Numbered from the stretch's first letter, positions 37,201-52,741 are shown. The stretch is 64,000 nucleotides of DNA from Pyxicephalus adspersus (GCF_032062135.1 NC_092859.1:125548173-125612172), one strand, 5' to 3'. Numbers and translations: made by a program. Notes: a model not told the origin generated them from the sequence alone.

Positions 37201-40200
37201 AAATTGGGTACTTGTATTATATTTGTACTTGCTTTATTATTTAATTATTCACCACTTAATGTAGAGCTACATTAATATGTGCCATTGTATCAGCCTTATA
37301 AGTTTCCTAAAGGACTAATAGGTGTTTATTGTGATAGTTCCAAAGGAAATCATCACTCCCAACTACCCAGAGCGAACCACAGGGAAAGGCACAAGGTGGA
37401 GAGTAGGAAAAAGAGATTTTTCATGGGTAAGTGTAACATTATACTGCCTCCTGCTAAACAACATCTTGGAATTATTTTGTTTGGAACATTTGAATGTAAC
37501 CTGTAAAATCAGTTGCTTAGGAAAATGTAACTGGACCAACAATCTCTTTTTATTTAAAAGCTTTTGCAGTTTAGCATTTATTGAACTTCTAATCCCTGTT
37601 ATATTGTGTTCTCCACACTAGATGAATGTTTAACAAATTATTCTCCAGAAATTTTAAAGACATCTTCAAAAGAGACAATTACCATACAGAAAAGTAGTTA
37701 GCAAGCATTATGTCCTCTGTCACACAAAGAGGATTTTATATTGTATTTCTCTCCAAATCAGTAAGTCATAAGGAAATATTTCAATTTATTTTCCAGGTAC
37801 ATGGACATATCAAATGTTCAACATAACAAAGAAACAAAATACGGTTCTGTAATAGTATTATAAAGCAAATCTACTTTGACAAATATTTTTGTTTAGAACC
37901 TCAGGATATCTAGGTTCATAGTGTAGATTAATTTGTCCTCACAACGAATACAAATGTAAGAAGGACCTATTCTGAAGACAGCATTGAAGACAATACTTTA
38001 ACAGAATGTACTAAAAAATACTGGCTTGTAACAGTGGATCAATAAAAGGGTATGGCCAACAATATTTTTATTGTTTTGTTTAGAGCAGGAAAGGATTAAA
38101 ACCCCTATCATTTTTTTTTTTTTTGCTGTCTGCACAGGATTTCTCTTTGCTTCCTATACTAAGGAAGTATGGAATACCTTCCATCCCCAAGATAAAACAG
38201 GTAAAGAGAGGAAATGAAAGGAGTCTCCAAAGTAAACATAATTTCCAACCCAGAGTTGTGAAACAGGTGCTACCATTGGAGGTTTTTACCTTACCTATTG
38301 CTTTGATGATAACTTACAATTAATATTCTTAAACCAAATTCTCATGCATGTATCTGAATTTGCACCTTGGCATTAACCAGCCTCACCCCTGGATAAATTC
38401 TGTCACTATTTTATCAGTACATAATGCGGACGTTTAGGCCCTGTCTTAATACATTTTTGGTGCCCTCCCTAAATTGGGGTGATCATACACAAGGTTGTTG
38501 GGAGCTGAGAAGGAGGAATGACATTATCATGTTTCTGGAATGATTCTACATAAAAACAAAACAGCTCAACAGAGATCTCACTATAAATGCCCTGCATTAA
38601 CCAGAAATCCTTTAAGAAAGAGGTCACACCCAGTGATGCAGAAGATGGTGGTGAAGTAGTAATAATTCTAACATTTGTTTTACTTTTAGGTGCATTTTAC
38701 ACCTACTAACAGTCAGTAATTTGGGAAGGGGCCCAGACAGTGCATTTTGTTCTCTTTCAGACTTGTAGTAAACCACAGTGTTGGACCTGACCTATCTCAT
38801 GTACCTGTACGGGAGCAGTTGGAAACCACTTTGTCAAATAATTTGACTGTGGTATAGTAGGGCTGATTCTGGCCATACGGTTGCTTTTCCTCCTCTGAAG
38901 GAAGAGCCCATCACAAGTGCAAGGGCAACGCCGGCAATTGCACTGACTTTTTTGCTTGCCGCACTAGAAGAAGTTTATCAGCTGTTTCCTTTGGACCTCG
39001 AGGCGGCTAACCATGCAGTTTTTGACAGCACATCTGAATGAGGTCTTTATGTTGCAATGGTTGTCCATAATGTGAGCTAGCTTTAAACTTTATTATTATA
39101 CATGAGGGAGTCCAAGTAAAATGATCAAAATACACTTTGTTTTTACAAGTATAAATTACTTGCTAAACACTTACATATAACAATAATTTTTAATAAATAT
39201 TTTTATAAATATTTAATATTTATATAATTTATCACATTTAATTTCATTGTACTCCCTTGTTATTACAGTTTAAAGAGTATGAATATGTATAATAAAGGGT
39301 TAGAACCAGATTTTTAATAATGTCTGTGTTCCTGTTGGTTACATTAATCATGTCTTTGTAATAGAATATAAAATCCATACATTTATATTCGGCAGAAAAG
39401 AAGTAAAGGGGCATTTTTTGCAGTGGTAACACTGTTTTTGTGACCAGTGAAATACATGGCATTGTTGTGAAATGCACATCATCTATAAGTTAATTAATTT
39501 CAATTGGAATTTTGGAATGTGAACCATGTTTTTTATATTAAATGGTAAGAATTTACTATTTTTTGTTTAGTATTTGATGATAACATTTTTTACAATGTTA
39601 ATAATTTGGAAAAAAAATTAGTGCCATGTTCTGAGGGAGAGAGTAACAAAAGTTTTCAGTGTATGGATTTTGCTCACAATGGTATTTCTTAAGGATGTAT
39701 GTTAACAGGTTTGTAATACATCACTAATGACCATATCTGTCTTAAACAGTTTACAAATAGGTAAAAAAAAAGTCAGTGGACTGTATCCCTCTTCTAATAC
39801 ATCAAGCTGTGTGTATGTTCTGAATAGCATATTAAACTACAACCTGTTCTCAGAAGAATGGTGAAATGACTGAATGGTGAAGATGTGCTGTATAACTGAT
39901 TCAAATGTACCGCCTGATAGGTGAGTGGTAAATATGAAATTTGTGTAACACTGAAATTTAGCACACAAAACATTTTCATGTCTATTATTTGTTGAAATAA
40001 ACATATTTGTAAAAAAACAGCTGTTCTCTGGTATATACTAAATTGCAGAACAGCCACATGCAAATTCCCCCAAGCTTTGGGGAAGATATATGTGAAACCA
40101 CTTTACAGTGTATTTACACCTCATCAATGAACTCTTATGTTCTGCCTAATATTCTGTTTATCACATCAGTGAAATTGTTTTGTTGGAGAATTGAAAACTG

Positions 40201-43200
40201 CCTCTGTCTTTGCTGACTGTTATTTAGCAATGCTGAAAATCTATTTCTTTAACTACTGAACACATTGGGTCTAATTTATTCTCCAAGACTGGAGACCATA
40301 GACTATCATAGAAGGGTCTAGGTGATCCCGCAAACCTGGAACCTTTATTAAATCAGGCCTATTCTGTCCAACACATGAACAGAAAATTACTGACAGGCTC
40401 ACTATGTGCCATTCTATGTTCTATTCACCTGCAATATCTCACATTATTGTTATGGTTAGATAAAATTTTAAGTAATTGCTTTTCATGTGAGCCAGAAGTT
40501 TAGCAGATGGTAACAAAGGTTCACTTTAAGTAAAGCATGTGCCTAGTCTGTTTTAGAAATTCTTAAAGCAGAGAAAAAATAAACAGAAAAAAATGTACAA
40601 GAAAGAAAAATACTTGTCTTTACCTGCTCATAGTTCAGACGCTGAGCTTCAGAAATCTCTTTAGGTTTTGCCTCTAAAATATAATCTCCTGGAAGAAAAG
40701 TGACAACCAATTGTAACGGTTTAATTCCAAAGCTGTAATAACATATACAAGGTCTATTCGTTTTCTGCAATAGGCAAAAAAATAATCATTGGATGTTGTT
40801 GCAGAATTAAAGTCTTGATAACCATTATGAAGGCACTCAGGTTGTTTGTGAAACCATAATCAATAGTTCTGGCAGTAAATAAATGTATGACAGACCTTGA
40901 TTTATCGATTTAGCAATGACATTTTACACTTTTGTCAGCCTTTTCAAAATTCAGAGTACAAAATAAAATGAAATGTTAGTAAGTCCCAGCACACAGCTAA
41001 ACCTTGAGCTTACTATTCTAGAAACAAGAGACTGGTAAATCAGAGAGGACACAACAGTACAAGGAAAGATAGATATTGTATATTCATATTAAACTAAACA
41101 GAGAAAAACAGCACATTGGTTGTTACATACAAACTTAAAAATAAAACATCTAAAAGGAAAAAAAACGTCCTTGACTTAAAGAAGGGGACAGAAAGTTTAA
41201 TGAGCAAAACTTTCCAACCTGCTCTCCCCAAGGCAGTGACCTAAAGATAAGTGTGTCAGTTGTATAGGTGCATTGTCATTCACAGTTTGTGTCAGTTTAA
41301 CAATCCCCTACCCGTACCCTTAAAATTAACCTGACTTTGCCTAAAACATTTTGTAAGGTAACAATGAATTACCTTTGTTAGTGGTCAAACCATGTCCTGC
41401 ACACCCCTCCTAGGCTACGTACACATGTCAGATGATTCTCCTCGGAAAATCGCCTCAGGGCTAGTATTGGATGAGAATCTGGTGTGTGAACAGCGCTCAT
41501 CCAACGTTGTTCATGGATCCGTCCTGGCGGATCCACGAACGACAAATGATCGTTGTTCTCCTCCCTCCCCCCTCCATAGAGCAGAATGGCGCTGTATGTA
41601 CAGAGCTTTTGCAGTCTTTTGTCATTGGAAAGGTTTGTGAAAGATTATTGAAGGTGTGTACATAGCCTTAGACCTTAAAACCAGGCTGTACAATGGTGCC
41701 TTAACCTAGCTTGGAGAATAATATGCCTGGCTTTGCAATGCAAACCCCCTACGATTCTATCATTGCCAGTGTCCACTGCAAGAATTTTTAGTAGGCAGTG
41801 GCTGATCTAGCATTAAACAATTATATAAGAGGTAACAGAGCCTAGTGCCATTATAGCATTATCTCAACTTGGACAAAAGTTGAGGCTCTAAGTGCACATA
41901 TGTATTCATTTAAATAACAACACCTGAGGGCACCACAAGATGCCCACAATTTAGCACTGTAACTAGATTAGAAATGTTTACGTTAGGTCCTTAAGACTAA
42001 TATCATACATTTCCCTAACCTAACAACTAGTGTTCCTAAACCCCTAAACACCAATGCAGAGAAATTTGAAAGTACCTCTGAAAAGGCATCCCCCAACTCC
42101 ATAAACGTACCTTTCTCTCACTTCCCCACCGCTCCTTGCTCCTCTGCAGCCAGCGACTCAGGGAAACAGTGATATCACTGAATCAGTAATGTGACTGGTG
42201 ATGGACCTGGCTATTGGCTGCCAGCCTCAGGCACTGCCACAGGGTCACAGATCATATTCTTTTATATACTGGGTCACTGGATGCAGAGGTGCCAGGACAG
42301 GAGAGAAAATGACACTAAAGGTAAGTATTAAAGGGCTTGGATAACATTTCCACTGACACTGTCACTTTGTCCTGCAAAAATAAAAGCGCCTCCTTAGTTT
42401 TTCTCCCAACATTTAACCCCCTAAACCCCATAATTAAACTAATCTATCATAAAAGTGTTCTAACTGAGCTGCCAGTAGATATAGAACATGATTATTGTCA
42501 GCTCAAGAAGCTAAACTTGTAAGTATGACATTTCTTACAACACATAATATTACACACATTTAAGTAAAAAAATATATAATTTTAGTATTATAAAGAAGTA
42601 AAATATAATAAAGTGAAAATAATTAACAGATTTAAAATCCAACATCAGAATGTGAATATACATAACTTCATACACAGTAATTTATGTGGTTCATTTAAAA
42701 CCTGGGTCAATGGGTTTTAGGCTTTTGAGGATAGCATTAGTTTGAGACAGTTCTAAATAAAGCACATATTACCATTTGACCTGCAATTAGAATGCTTCAA
42801 GTGGGTTTTTAATTTCCTACAGACTTGTCCAATAATGAATAATCCATTTCAGGTGAAAAATAAAATTACTTATGTAGTTATGTATAATATAAAAGGAAAA
42901 CAGCAGTTTCTATTGCTTGTCAGCATCCAGTCAGAATATATCCAGAAATAAAAGCATTCGCAGAAAGAGCACATACATTTAGAGAAAACACAGCAAGCAA
43001 CCACACAGACAGAACACACATGACTTGCTTAGCCTGAAAACACAAACAGCAACACAAGGTACACACAATCAAGCAAAGTGTGAAAACACACAATACCACA
43101 TCCACAATCACAACTCCACTTATCACTGTTGTCATACGTATGCAAGGTAGCTCAGCAGTAAGTGCTCTGCCCTTTGCAGTGCTGGGTCCCAGGTTCGAAT

Positions 43201-46200
43201 CTTGGCCAGAGCACAATCTGCATGGAGTTTGCAGGTTCTCCCCGTGTTTGCATGGATTTCTTCTGGGTACTCTGGTTGCCTCCCACATCCCAAAAACATG
43301 AAGTTAGGTTAATTGGCTTCCCCACCAAAAATTGACCTTAGACTGTATTAAAGACATATGACTGAGGTAGGGACATTTGATTGTGAGCCCCTTTAAGGGA
43401 CAGATAGTGACATGACTAGGGACCTTGTACAGCATTGTGAAATGATGGTGCTATATAAAAATACTATGTAATATTAAGGTAATGACTGGGGTCTGGAAAA
43501 TATGCTGGAATGGTTGGTACACAAGGGCAATGTACTCAACAACAAAAAGGGGAAGATAACTTTGCAAAGATGGCAGATGTCTGTACATTCACCTTATGCT
43601 GAATAATCATTTAGATTATTCAGCATAAGGTGCAAAAAACATCAGGTTTTACAGGTAAGCAAATTACCAACAGATAAAACACAACAATAACACAATCCAA
43701 CTGTTTTCCATCACATGTCTATGGTGAACCCTGTGGGACAGGTCTGCTTGTGCTATTTGTTTCCTATTCCCTATAACATGAATCTAACATGAATGTTTTT
43801 CTTTTTAATTTAGAAAGCCTCTGAATTGAAAGTGGTCAAAATGGTCTTGGCACACATACATGTCTGGCTTATTTTGTAGCTGTAGAGGCAGATCATGAGA
43901 TCATTTCTGTATGTTTTATACTTTGCAGCAAGTACCAAAATCCCCATTTATCCCACCCTACATGCATATTTAAAATTATTTTCCACATTATTTACCTGGT
44001 ACATTTCTTAATCACAGTAGACCATAGAAAACAATTTAACAAACTCAAAACAAGATTTTGTAATTAAGATTACACTAAAATATTAGGTCAATGTAAAGAG
44101 ATTTATATCTAAAATAAAAAGTTGTAATTATTCTAAAATCTGATTAAATTTGAATGCTCCACGATTACCTTTATTTGCTCCACACAATATGTTAATATTA
44201 AATTGACACAACTGTGATCACTTTCAACAACTGTTTTATTTATTGATACTAAAACCAGATGTTAATTGAACGGCAATAAAAAAACAGAATTCGTAAAGTG
44301 AATGTCCCACCCAAAAGTCAAAGTAAAATGAGTGATCCAAAAGCTGTTCACATTATGACCATAGTTTAGTCATGCACCGAGTATAGTCATGCCAATGCAA
44401 GAATGTTAGTGCAACAAATTAGAGGTTTTTGCTCATGTCAGTAATCAACAGACTACAAATAGAAAATGAAATTACTACTCTGAGCAAACTGAGGCAACCA
44501 CACAAGTAAAAAGTATCTATAAAAAAACACATTTATAGTCAGCAATAGCTGGACACCTTTGTTATATTTCAATATGTTCGAATGTCCACCTTAGGTATAT
44601 AGTATAAAACATGTTGACCAGGATAACTGTAGAATGGTTTAAAAGTACAGCCATCTTTTAAAATTGCCTTTTTAGGCATATACCTCACAAATTTTTATGA
44701 CTATTTTAATAAAGCTATTGGTGAGCAGCAAACCTGAAGCGCTCCTAACTACAGGGGGAATACAACCTAATTTTTTAGCTTCATAAAAATACCAGTGGTG
44801 AAAAAAACATTCCTTTCTAAAATGTTGTACGCATTTACAATCCTTCCCATTTTGGGAAGCCATTTAAAGAATGCGACTGGCCATTTTATTTCAATAAATT
44901 ATTATTAAACAGGATTTATATAGCGCCAACATATTACGCAGCCACTAGTCACTACTCATTTTTTGCACCTACAACTATATTAACTCAGATGTTGGTTCTG
45001 CTACAATGTTTTGAACACAGCCCTAACACTAAAATATAGACTGATGCTTCTTTTTTGCCCTTTGCATATTTTTGCTTTGCATATGCAACAACTTGGTATA
45101 AATATTGTCTGTAACTCTTTATTTGTTTCTTTAACTTGTACCTTAGGACTCAAAAATCTATTGAACTGAAATGTTGCTTGCTACTAAAAGTACATACAAT
45201 ACATAATGCTCAGTAACACCAGCCTTATTTACCGCAACCTGCATAAAATGATTACCAAATACAGATTAAACAGTAAACAGTAAAAAAATTAATACAATAC
45301 TTTAAAAATGTGTGCACCTAAAGAATAGAAAAAAAAACAGGGCCGCTATATTTTAAGAAAAAATTGCTTTTGTGTATAGTTTGTTAATATGTCTGTACAC
45401 AGGGGAACAAAGGAAGTCTCTTTTCCCTTCTTAGTGGTGCTTTACTGCTCCATTTAATAACTGAAGTATTTAGGTTCTATTTATTAGGCAGGGAATCAGA
45501 CCCCTTTTAACAGAGAGAAGAGGCAATTTACTTACCTGCAAGTAAGTCCACTGGCTCGATGGCTTGAATACCTGTTTCCCTCAATGCAAGCAGTGGTTCA
45601 TTAGTCCGACTGCATACCCTGTAGTGATTTATCACAAGAGTTTTTGAAAGCATTGACACGATACTTGTCCGTGACTCTACCACCTGAATGACAGGAATGG
45701 TTCCCTGGGAGTCCTACAGAACAGACCAGCTGTGAAGAAGAAGCACTGGTCTGAGCAGTACACAATGGATCTGATTTATTAAAGTTCTCCAAGAATAGTG
45801 AAAATAGACTATCCTGAAAAACCTGGGTGATCCATAAAATCTGAAATGGATGTCCCAAATGTTGCTATAATTAGTTGGGGGAGGTCCAGTCAAAGTTTGC
45901 TGGATCACCCAGGTTGTCCAGGAATAGTAATAATATCTTATCTCATCCTGGAGAACCTTCAAATATCAAGCCCAATGTGTGACTGTGTCTAGTTGTAGCA
46001 GGATTACACTTATGTGAAAGACCAATATGTATGTACTATTCTTACAAAATTTGTAGGTGCAAATATGACATGTGATCATTCTAATTAGGGTTCAAATGCA
46101 TAGTAATAGATTCATAAAATGAACAAATGTATGCTATATATGTGACAGCACTGACAAATACATAGTATCCAAACTTTTTTAATTAAGAGTGCAAGTGCTT

Positions 46201-49200
46201 TGACACACTGATACACATAATGATCTGCCCCATCTATAAAAATAGGGCCACAGTATTTAGGCAACAAAGCTTTGCAGTGTTCTGTACTCAATGAAGGGAG
46301 CCTTCCAACTGGAGGAGAACTAGTCCCGTGACTTTGACTGGGTACATACCCATACACTTATCAAACTCATTGCTGAACTTTATAAATGGTGGAGGTTTAG
46401 CCATATGCCTAATTTTTTAATATCATATGTCATACTGACAAATAACCTTTTATGTTTGTAAATACAGAGTGCATGCACAAATTATATATTAATATTCCAA
46501 ATAAAATTGTATGAACATATTATAAAGTATAACACAAATATGTAGAATTTAAATGACAGCAGCCAAAGTAGTATATAATGTGTAGATTTTGGCAAAATAA
46601 CTTCCACCTACCAAGATATTCCATAAGTTGCTCTGCAGTGATGATTTCCATCATTGGTGGTAATTTCACCTGCAAAGAAATATGTAAATTAATTTCAGTT
46701 ACAAATTATCCCTACTGTTGTTTTTTTATACGTACTTGTTTGTTTATGAACACAATGCGCATGTATAGTTCTAAATGTTTCCTATGTTATTATTTATCGG
46801 TACTGTTGGAACCTGTCCATCTAAAATGCCAGCAGATGGGAGGGGATGGGGCATAAAAAACTGAAATATCGTTTGTTACAGAGACTGTTCCAGTGGAAAT
46901 ACTGATGGCTTCCACTGTGAATTGCAGCAGCAGCTCAGTGAGATCTCAGTGAGATACAAAGGAAGTAAAACCTCCAACCCATTTAGGGGGAAAGAAATGT
47001 AAAAAATAATGTGTCTGGAGATAAACCTTATTTACTAGGTTTCTGAAATAGGTTGCTTAGGCAGCATGCTGTTGTTCTCACACACTGGGCCAGATTTAAT
47101 AAAGCTCTCAGAGGCTAGAGAGGATACTGTTTCATCAGTGAAGTTGTGTGATCCAGCAAACCTGGAATGGATTTCTTAAAAGTAATTTGCTATTTGTTAG
47201 CAAATGTTTTCAATCCTGGACCAGATCCATTCCAGGTTTGCTGGATCACCCAGGTTCATTGATGAAAGTGTATCTTCCCCAGCCTTGGAGAACTTTATTA
47301 AATCAGGTCCACTGTATCAGCATGTAGGTATTTCTGGCCAGACTGAATTACATACAGACACGGCAACATTCACATATAGTCATAGCCTCCGTTTGCATAC
47401 ATCCTAGGTAATGCCCACATGATGCTGAGATTAAACGACTCACAAGACAGCAAGCAAACAGCTAAAATGTAGAGATCCAAGACTGAACAGATGGGGAGGA
47501 ATAGACTGTGATCCATGTGGTTACTCAGACAGCAAATAAGTTGAACTCAAAACCTGCTGCAGCCTCAATCCCTTGTTGTGTGGAAATTACAATGCGTAGC
47601 CAAATGGAACTGATCTCTTGCAGCACAAGACAGGCCTATCTACAAGTTAGATTGTAAGCTCTTCGGGTCAGGGTCCTCTTCTCCTCCTATGTCATGGTCT
47701 GTATCTGTTTGTCATTTGCAACCCCTATTTAAGTACCGCACTGCAAAATATGTCTGCTCTATATAAATACAGTTGTTTATTATTATTATTATTATTATTA
47801 TTAATAATAATAATAATAAAAATAATAAATAAATATAGTAAAATAATAGTGTGCAAACAGAAAGGTAAGGTTGGAGTTTAGCTGTAGGGAATTCAAGTCT
47901 GTAATTGTTTTAAAAAAAAGACCAATTAATTTTAAATAATAATTTATTATGCTTGTTGTATATGCAAGAAACTTAAGCCCAACAGTCAGGTGGTGAAAAA
48001 ATAAAGTATCATGTACACATGGGACTTCATATTCTAAATCATGTATACCGGTAGTAACAAAGATAAATATAGAATAGCTAAATCCTGTTTACCAAAATAA
48101 AGGGCATGAAATGACTGGCCTTGTCTCAGGTTATGCAGTTGCCTAGTGTATCGTACTCATCACCATCTGTAAAAAATATCTACATCATACACAAATCAGG
48201 GCTGAATGTTTAAAATAAATCTAAACATAAAAATAAATGCAAGCAGGTGGACTCCTCATTGAAAAATGAAACATTATCTCTTTTCTGCAATAAAACAAAC
48301 ATGTACAGCTTAGAGTACAATTCACGGATATCTGGGTGTCAGGAACATAGAACTCCCAGGTATATGTGTGAGTGTTATGTTAGTCATTCCGGCCTGGATA
48401 TTCTTGTACCAGGAAAAGGACCGGGTTAAGATACTGGTTCTGGAGTGAAGAGAGGCAAATTTAGTTCCAGAAAATAAAAAAAATAAGCCTAATTTTTAAA
48501 CTAAATTTTGTTTTAAAAGAAGAAATAGATGATGCAATAGATTTAATCGTACATCCTAACATTTAGACACTTCTGCTACTTAGGGCTAAAATAGGTTCAC
48601 TTGAATTCAAACAGGTAAAGTTGTATTAGAACCTAACTATAATAAAATACAACTAAAGGCTTCTGTATGATAGTCTAAGTACCAAATGCATGAACAAACC
48701 CTTCTTTGTTTCTTTATTCCCATCTGAGGCACTGCAGCTCACAATGGGGACATTGCAGAAAGAGGGGCAATGCTGTTAATACAGAAAGCAGTTTGGGACT
48801 GGGGGTGGCCAGGGGTAATCCATAGTCCACAAATTTGTAAACAGGCAGTGATAGTGCTGAGCCACACACCCCCTTCAAAAATGTCCCCATCCCACTACAG
48901 TGAAAGCAGACATCCTACATGAGAGGGGCAACTCTTTTTCCAAATGCTGCCACAACATTACGTGAAACTGCATTAGCTGGATTTCACTGGCGAGATCAAC
49001 AGGTGTTTGCAACTAAAAACTCTAATTGTCACAGCACATATATATTTTCTTTTCAGTAAGAGGACACAATTTTACTTTAAAGTGTTACTAAACCTCTAAC
49101 ATGAACTCCAGGCAAATAGCTGAATACTTTAATGCATACATATTAGTTCTCTTACCATCCAAATAATTTATATTTCTGTCCATCCCGAGACTTACACAGC

Positions 49201-52200
49201 TCTGCTATAGCTTACAAATCCTAAGACACAGCTCTGTCTCTGTACATAGACCTGTATAGTGAGGAATAAGACCTGATGCAGATTCACATTTAACTATCCA
49301 GCCCACCCTGTGACTGAATACCTTGTGATAAAACACCTATGAGCTCCTCTTTTCCTTGCTCTCCTGTCAGCATGCACTAGAGTACACCTGGCTGAGCCCC
49401 CCCAATACCAAGTCATTATTTGGTACTGGTAATGATATTGAATACGGGACAGCATTATGTGTGCCTTTTATATCTGCCTGGAGTTTTAAAGCTTTTAAAT
49501 AATATTTATTGAATTATTGGCTTTTGGTTAATGTTTCTATCTTGGCTTCTTTTAGCACCCTGATGATCTTAACTATCTCATCATGTGTGGGTACTTCCTG
49601 TCCTGGGGTGACAAGACTTTTTATTAGTTCTATAAAAAGAAGCAGAGATGTCACCCTAAAAATACATGTTACTAATAGGATTTCACAGTAAGGGCTTGTT
49701 CAGAGTTTTTTTCAAGCGTTTGGTTTTACAATGACTGAATACCATTGATATTCAATAGAAATTCTGCTGCTGGGATGGTTAGATAAAGGAAGTGGCAAAG
49801 AACAGACTTCCACCGCTGTAAGGACTGGGGAACTTCAATGTTACTGTACTTTGATATATACAACTTACTGCAAGCCAGATCTGTAATGTTAATATGTAAA
49901 GCTGTAATGGCGCTGCCCATCATTAGTTTCTGCTTTCAATGTACTATATTGTTTGCATGTAATACATAAAATACATCAAACATTGATACTTCGCACATTA
50001 TACAGATCAACTGGGCCATTATTTCTGTATCTCTTGTTGACACAACAATTATGTGTCACCATTGTGGGAAAAAAAATTAAAGAATGTTATAGTGTATATA
50101 CACCTTTTGTGTAAACACACAAAAGCAATAATTATTTATTATTGTCAACATACTGACCTGTTGATGATGCTGTTGCTAACAGTCCCCATGGAAGAGCTAT
50201 AAATCATTTTTAAGAACTTCTGAACTGCAAATTCTGTTGTCAGCCTTCCATTTTAAAGTGACTATATGATTCCATCAGCAGTGCACGACAAGTACTACAA
50301 TGCCCACCACCAGGGGTGTAGTCGTAAAAAAAAACAAAAAAGGGAGGCCCCACTATACCCCTGCCTGTGTCACACAAAGGGGAAGACACCTCCCCCAGAG
50401 TGACATCATGATACCAGGTCTGAGCCTGTGATGGGAGAGTGGACAGGTTGTACTTGGAGACAACCCCCCCACCGCCCTGAGCCTGCAATTCAATACAGGA
50501 ACTGTGGTCTGCGGCTCTGGCCGGTGCGCCCCACCAGTGGGGCCCTTCTTCTGACCCTGTGGGGGGGGGGGCGGACTGGCCATAGCTGTGGACCACCAAA
50601 TAACTCTTTGTAAAAAAAAAAAAAGGGGGCACGCGTGCCCACTTTTGAAAACAGTGTGGGAACAGCGTTCCCACCCATGCCCGCCCCACTACAACCCTGC
50701 CCACCACCCAACCAGAATTACAGACACGGAAGGATTGGGGTCAGGCAACTAATCTCTGCGTACGTACGATAAATTTACATTTTATCAAATGCTCCAAAAC
50801 CTATATTGCTGAGATTTGACAGCTGGTATGTTACAACTACTTTACTCTCTGGGTGAAAAACAAATATTGAAGGGAAAACATCTTTACTCACATTCACATT
50901 CTATTACAAAAGAATACCTGGGCTTGGACATACACTGTAATCAGCAGAGACATTTAGTCACATTCCATGCTGTTTTCATGCATTTGGCTGCTGTAGGTAC
51001 TCTCCAGAAAACAGACAAAATCACCAAAATTTTTTTCTCATGCATTTTAATGATGTTTGGATTTGGGCCATTCTGAAGCTGAATTTTTTTGACTAGTTCT
51101 GCCAAAAGCAACTTATATTTACTGCTTTACCAATTATAGAAGCACAACCAAAAATGTCTGAACAGTGATACAGGGATAGAAGGTATTCATGGGCAGTTTA
51201 CAAGTAGAAAACCTTGTAACTAACATGTATTAGGAGCATGTGAACGTGGGACAAGGCCCTTTAACATTCAAGGTGAAAAGTGACCCAGTGAGCAAGAGAA
51301 AAGGGTGCAGGTCCTGCCCTTAATGTTCCCAGCTTTTGCAAACCCCTCGGTGATACACACACATTTGGCACTTCAATTTGGAATTAAAAGAAGGCAGCCT
51401 GAACATGTTAGGTATATTTTGGAACTGGTCCTGTATTATTCAGGGATGGTCGGGTCTGTGATGTATTATACGACTCAACTCTGTTAATGGTCAGCAGTTG
51501 TTTACTCCATGAAATCCACTTCATGCCCCTCCATACCCAGTCAGACCGAAAGAGTTTCTATTTGTGCTAACACTAGTTACCACGGGTAAGGTCTCGGATA
51601 TTGTTTTTCTATCCAACCGATAGATACAATCCCTCCCATTTTCCTGCACCCATCCCTTTCTTGGTTCACCATGCATTTCTCTTGCTATAGTGAACAACCT
51701 GAAGAAGAAGCTCAGCTGGGAAGCGCGTTGAGTTGATTATGTAATCCTCCAGAAAATTCTCACCACCTAAGTACAAAGTGTATCTACCTGTTACCATACA
51801 AAACTTATTGTACTGTAAAGAGGTTCTTACACATATCACATCTGCATCCAGTGAGCTAACACTGTGCACTTCTTGTATAATACTTATTTTACCATGTACA
51901 TGAATAAAGCTTGTAAATGTTAATGGATATGTATATATAATTTATTAAATGCAACTTAATCCTTTTGGGCTTAAGGTAACACATTTTTTCTGTTTGATAT
52001 AATATGGTGAATGGGAAAATCTAAGTTTCTATAGGATCATCACAGAACACAACCTTCCTGCTATTTGCACTGAATAGGGATGGTTTTATGTTTTACTTTA
52101 CGTATGACATCTATGGGAAGGCAATGAGTCCTCAGCACACCCAGCACCATTATTGATGCCTCTGTATGAATACAATGGACCTGATTTTTTAAAGCTCTCT

Positions 52201-52706
52201 AAGGCTGGAGAGGATATACTTTCATCAGTGAACCAGGGTAATCCAACAAACCTGCAATTAATCTAGTCCAGGATTGAAAACATTTTCTAACAAATAGCAA
52301 ATGACTGTTAAATCTATTTCTTGTTTACTGGATCACCCACCTTCACCGATGAAAGTGTATCCTCTCTAGCCTTGGAAAGCTTTAATAAATCAGGCCCAAT
52401 GTGTGTATATATTGTATTGGTATGTAATGAATCCTCAGCATCTAGCAACCTGTATATGGCAACTAGCACCATCCTGTGTGTAGAAAATGTGTGTTTAGTA
52501 TAAGTATGTAATGTGCCCTCTGCACACCTAGCATCTTGTGTGTGTATGAAATGTATATAGAATCTGCAAAGTATGTGCCGTGTCCTCAGCTCACCTCACA
52601 GCATCCTGTGTGTATACAATGTATATGTCATCTATCATACCTCACATCAGCCTGTGTGTGTGTGTGTGTATACAATGTATATGTCATCTATCATACCTCA
52701 CATCAG

Positions 52707-52741
<35 letters not shown>

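Noticed and set aside
43140..43215. A tRNA gene
   Set aside because: The promoter boxes are tRNA-like, but there is no cloverleaf and the SINE body follows directly.
44672..44863. 63-codon - strand frame as a gene or exon
   Set aside because: No acceptor or donor pair and no recognised family; the composition could be chance.
45536..45713. Alternative cassette exon of MINDY2
   Set aside because: Insertion after exon 2 puts it in a frame that stops near its end and it is not a multiple of three; only a poison-exon role would remain.
50240..50711. Overlapping open frames of 60-155 codons on both strands
   Set aside because: All lie within the hAT-like element and its GC-rich core.
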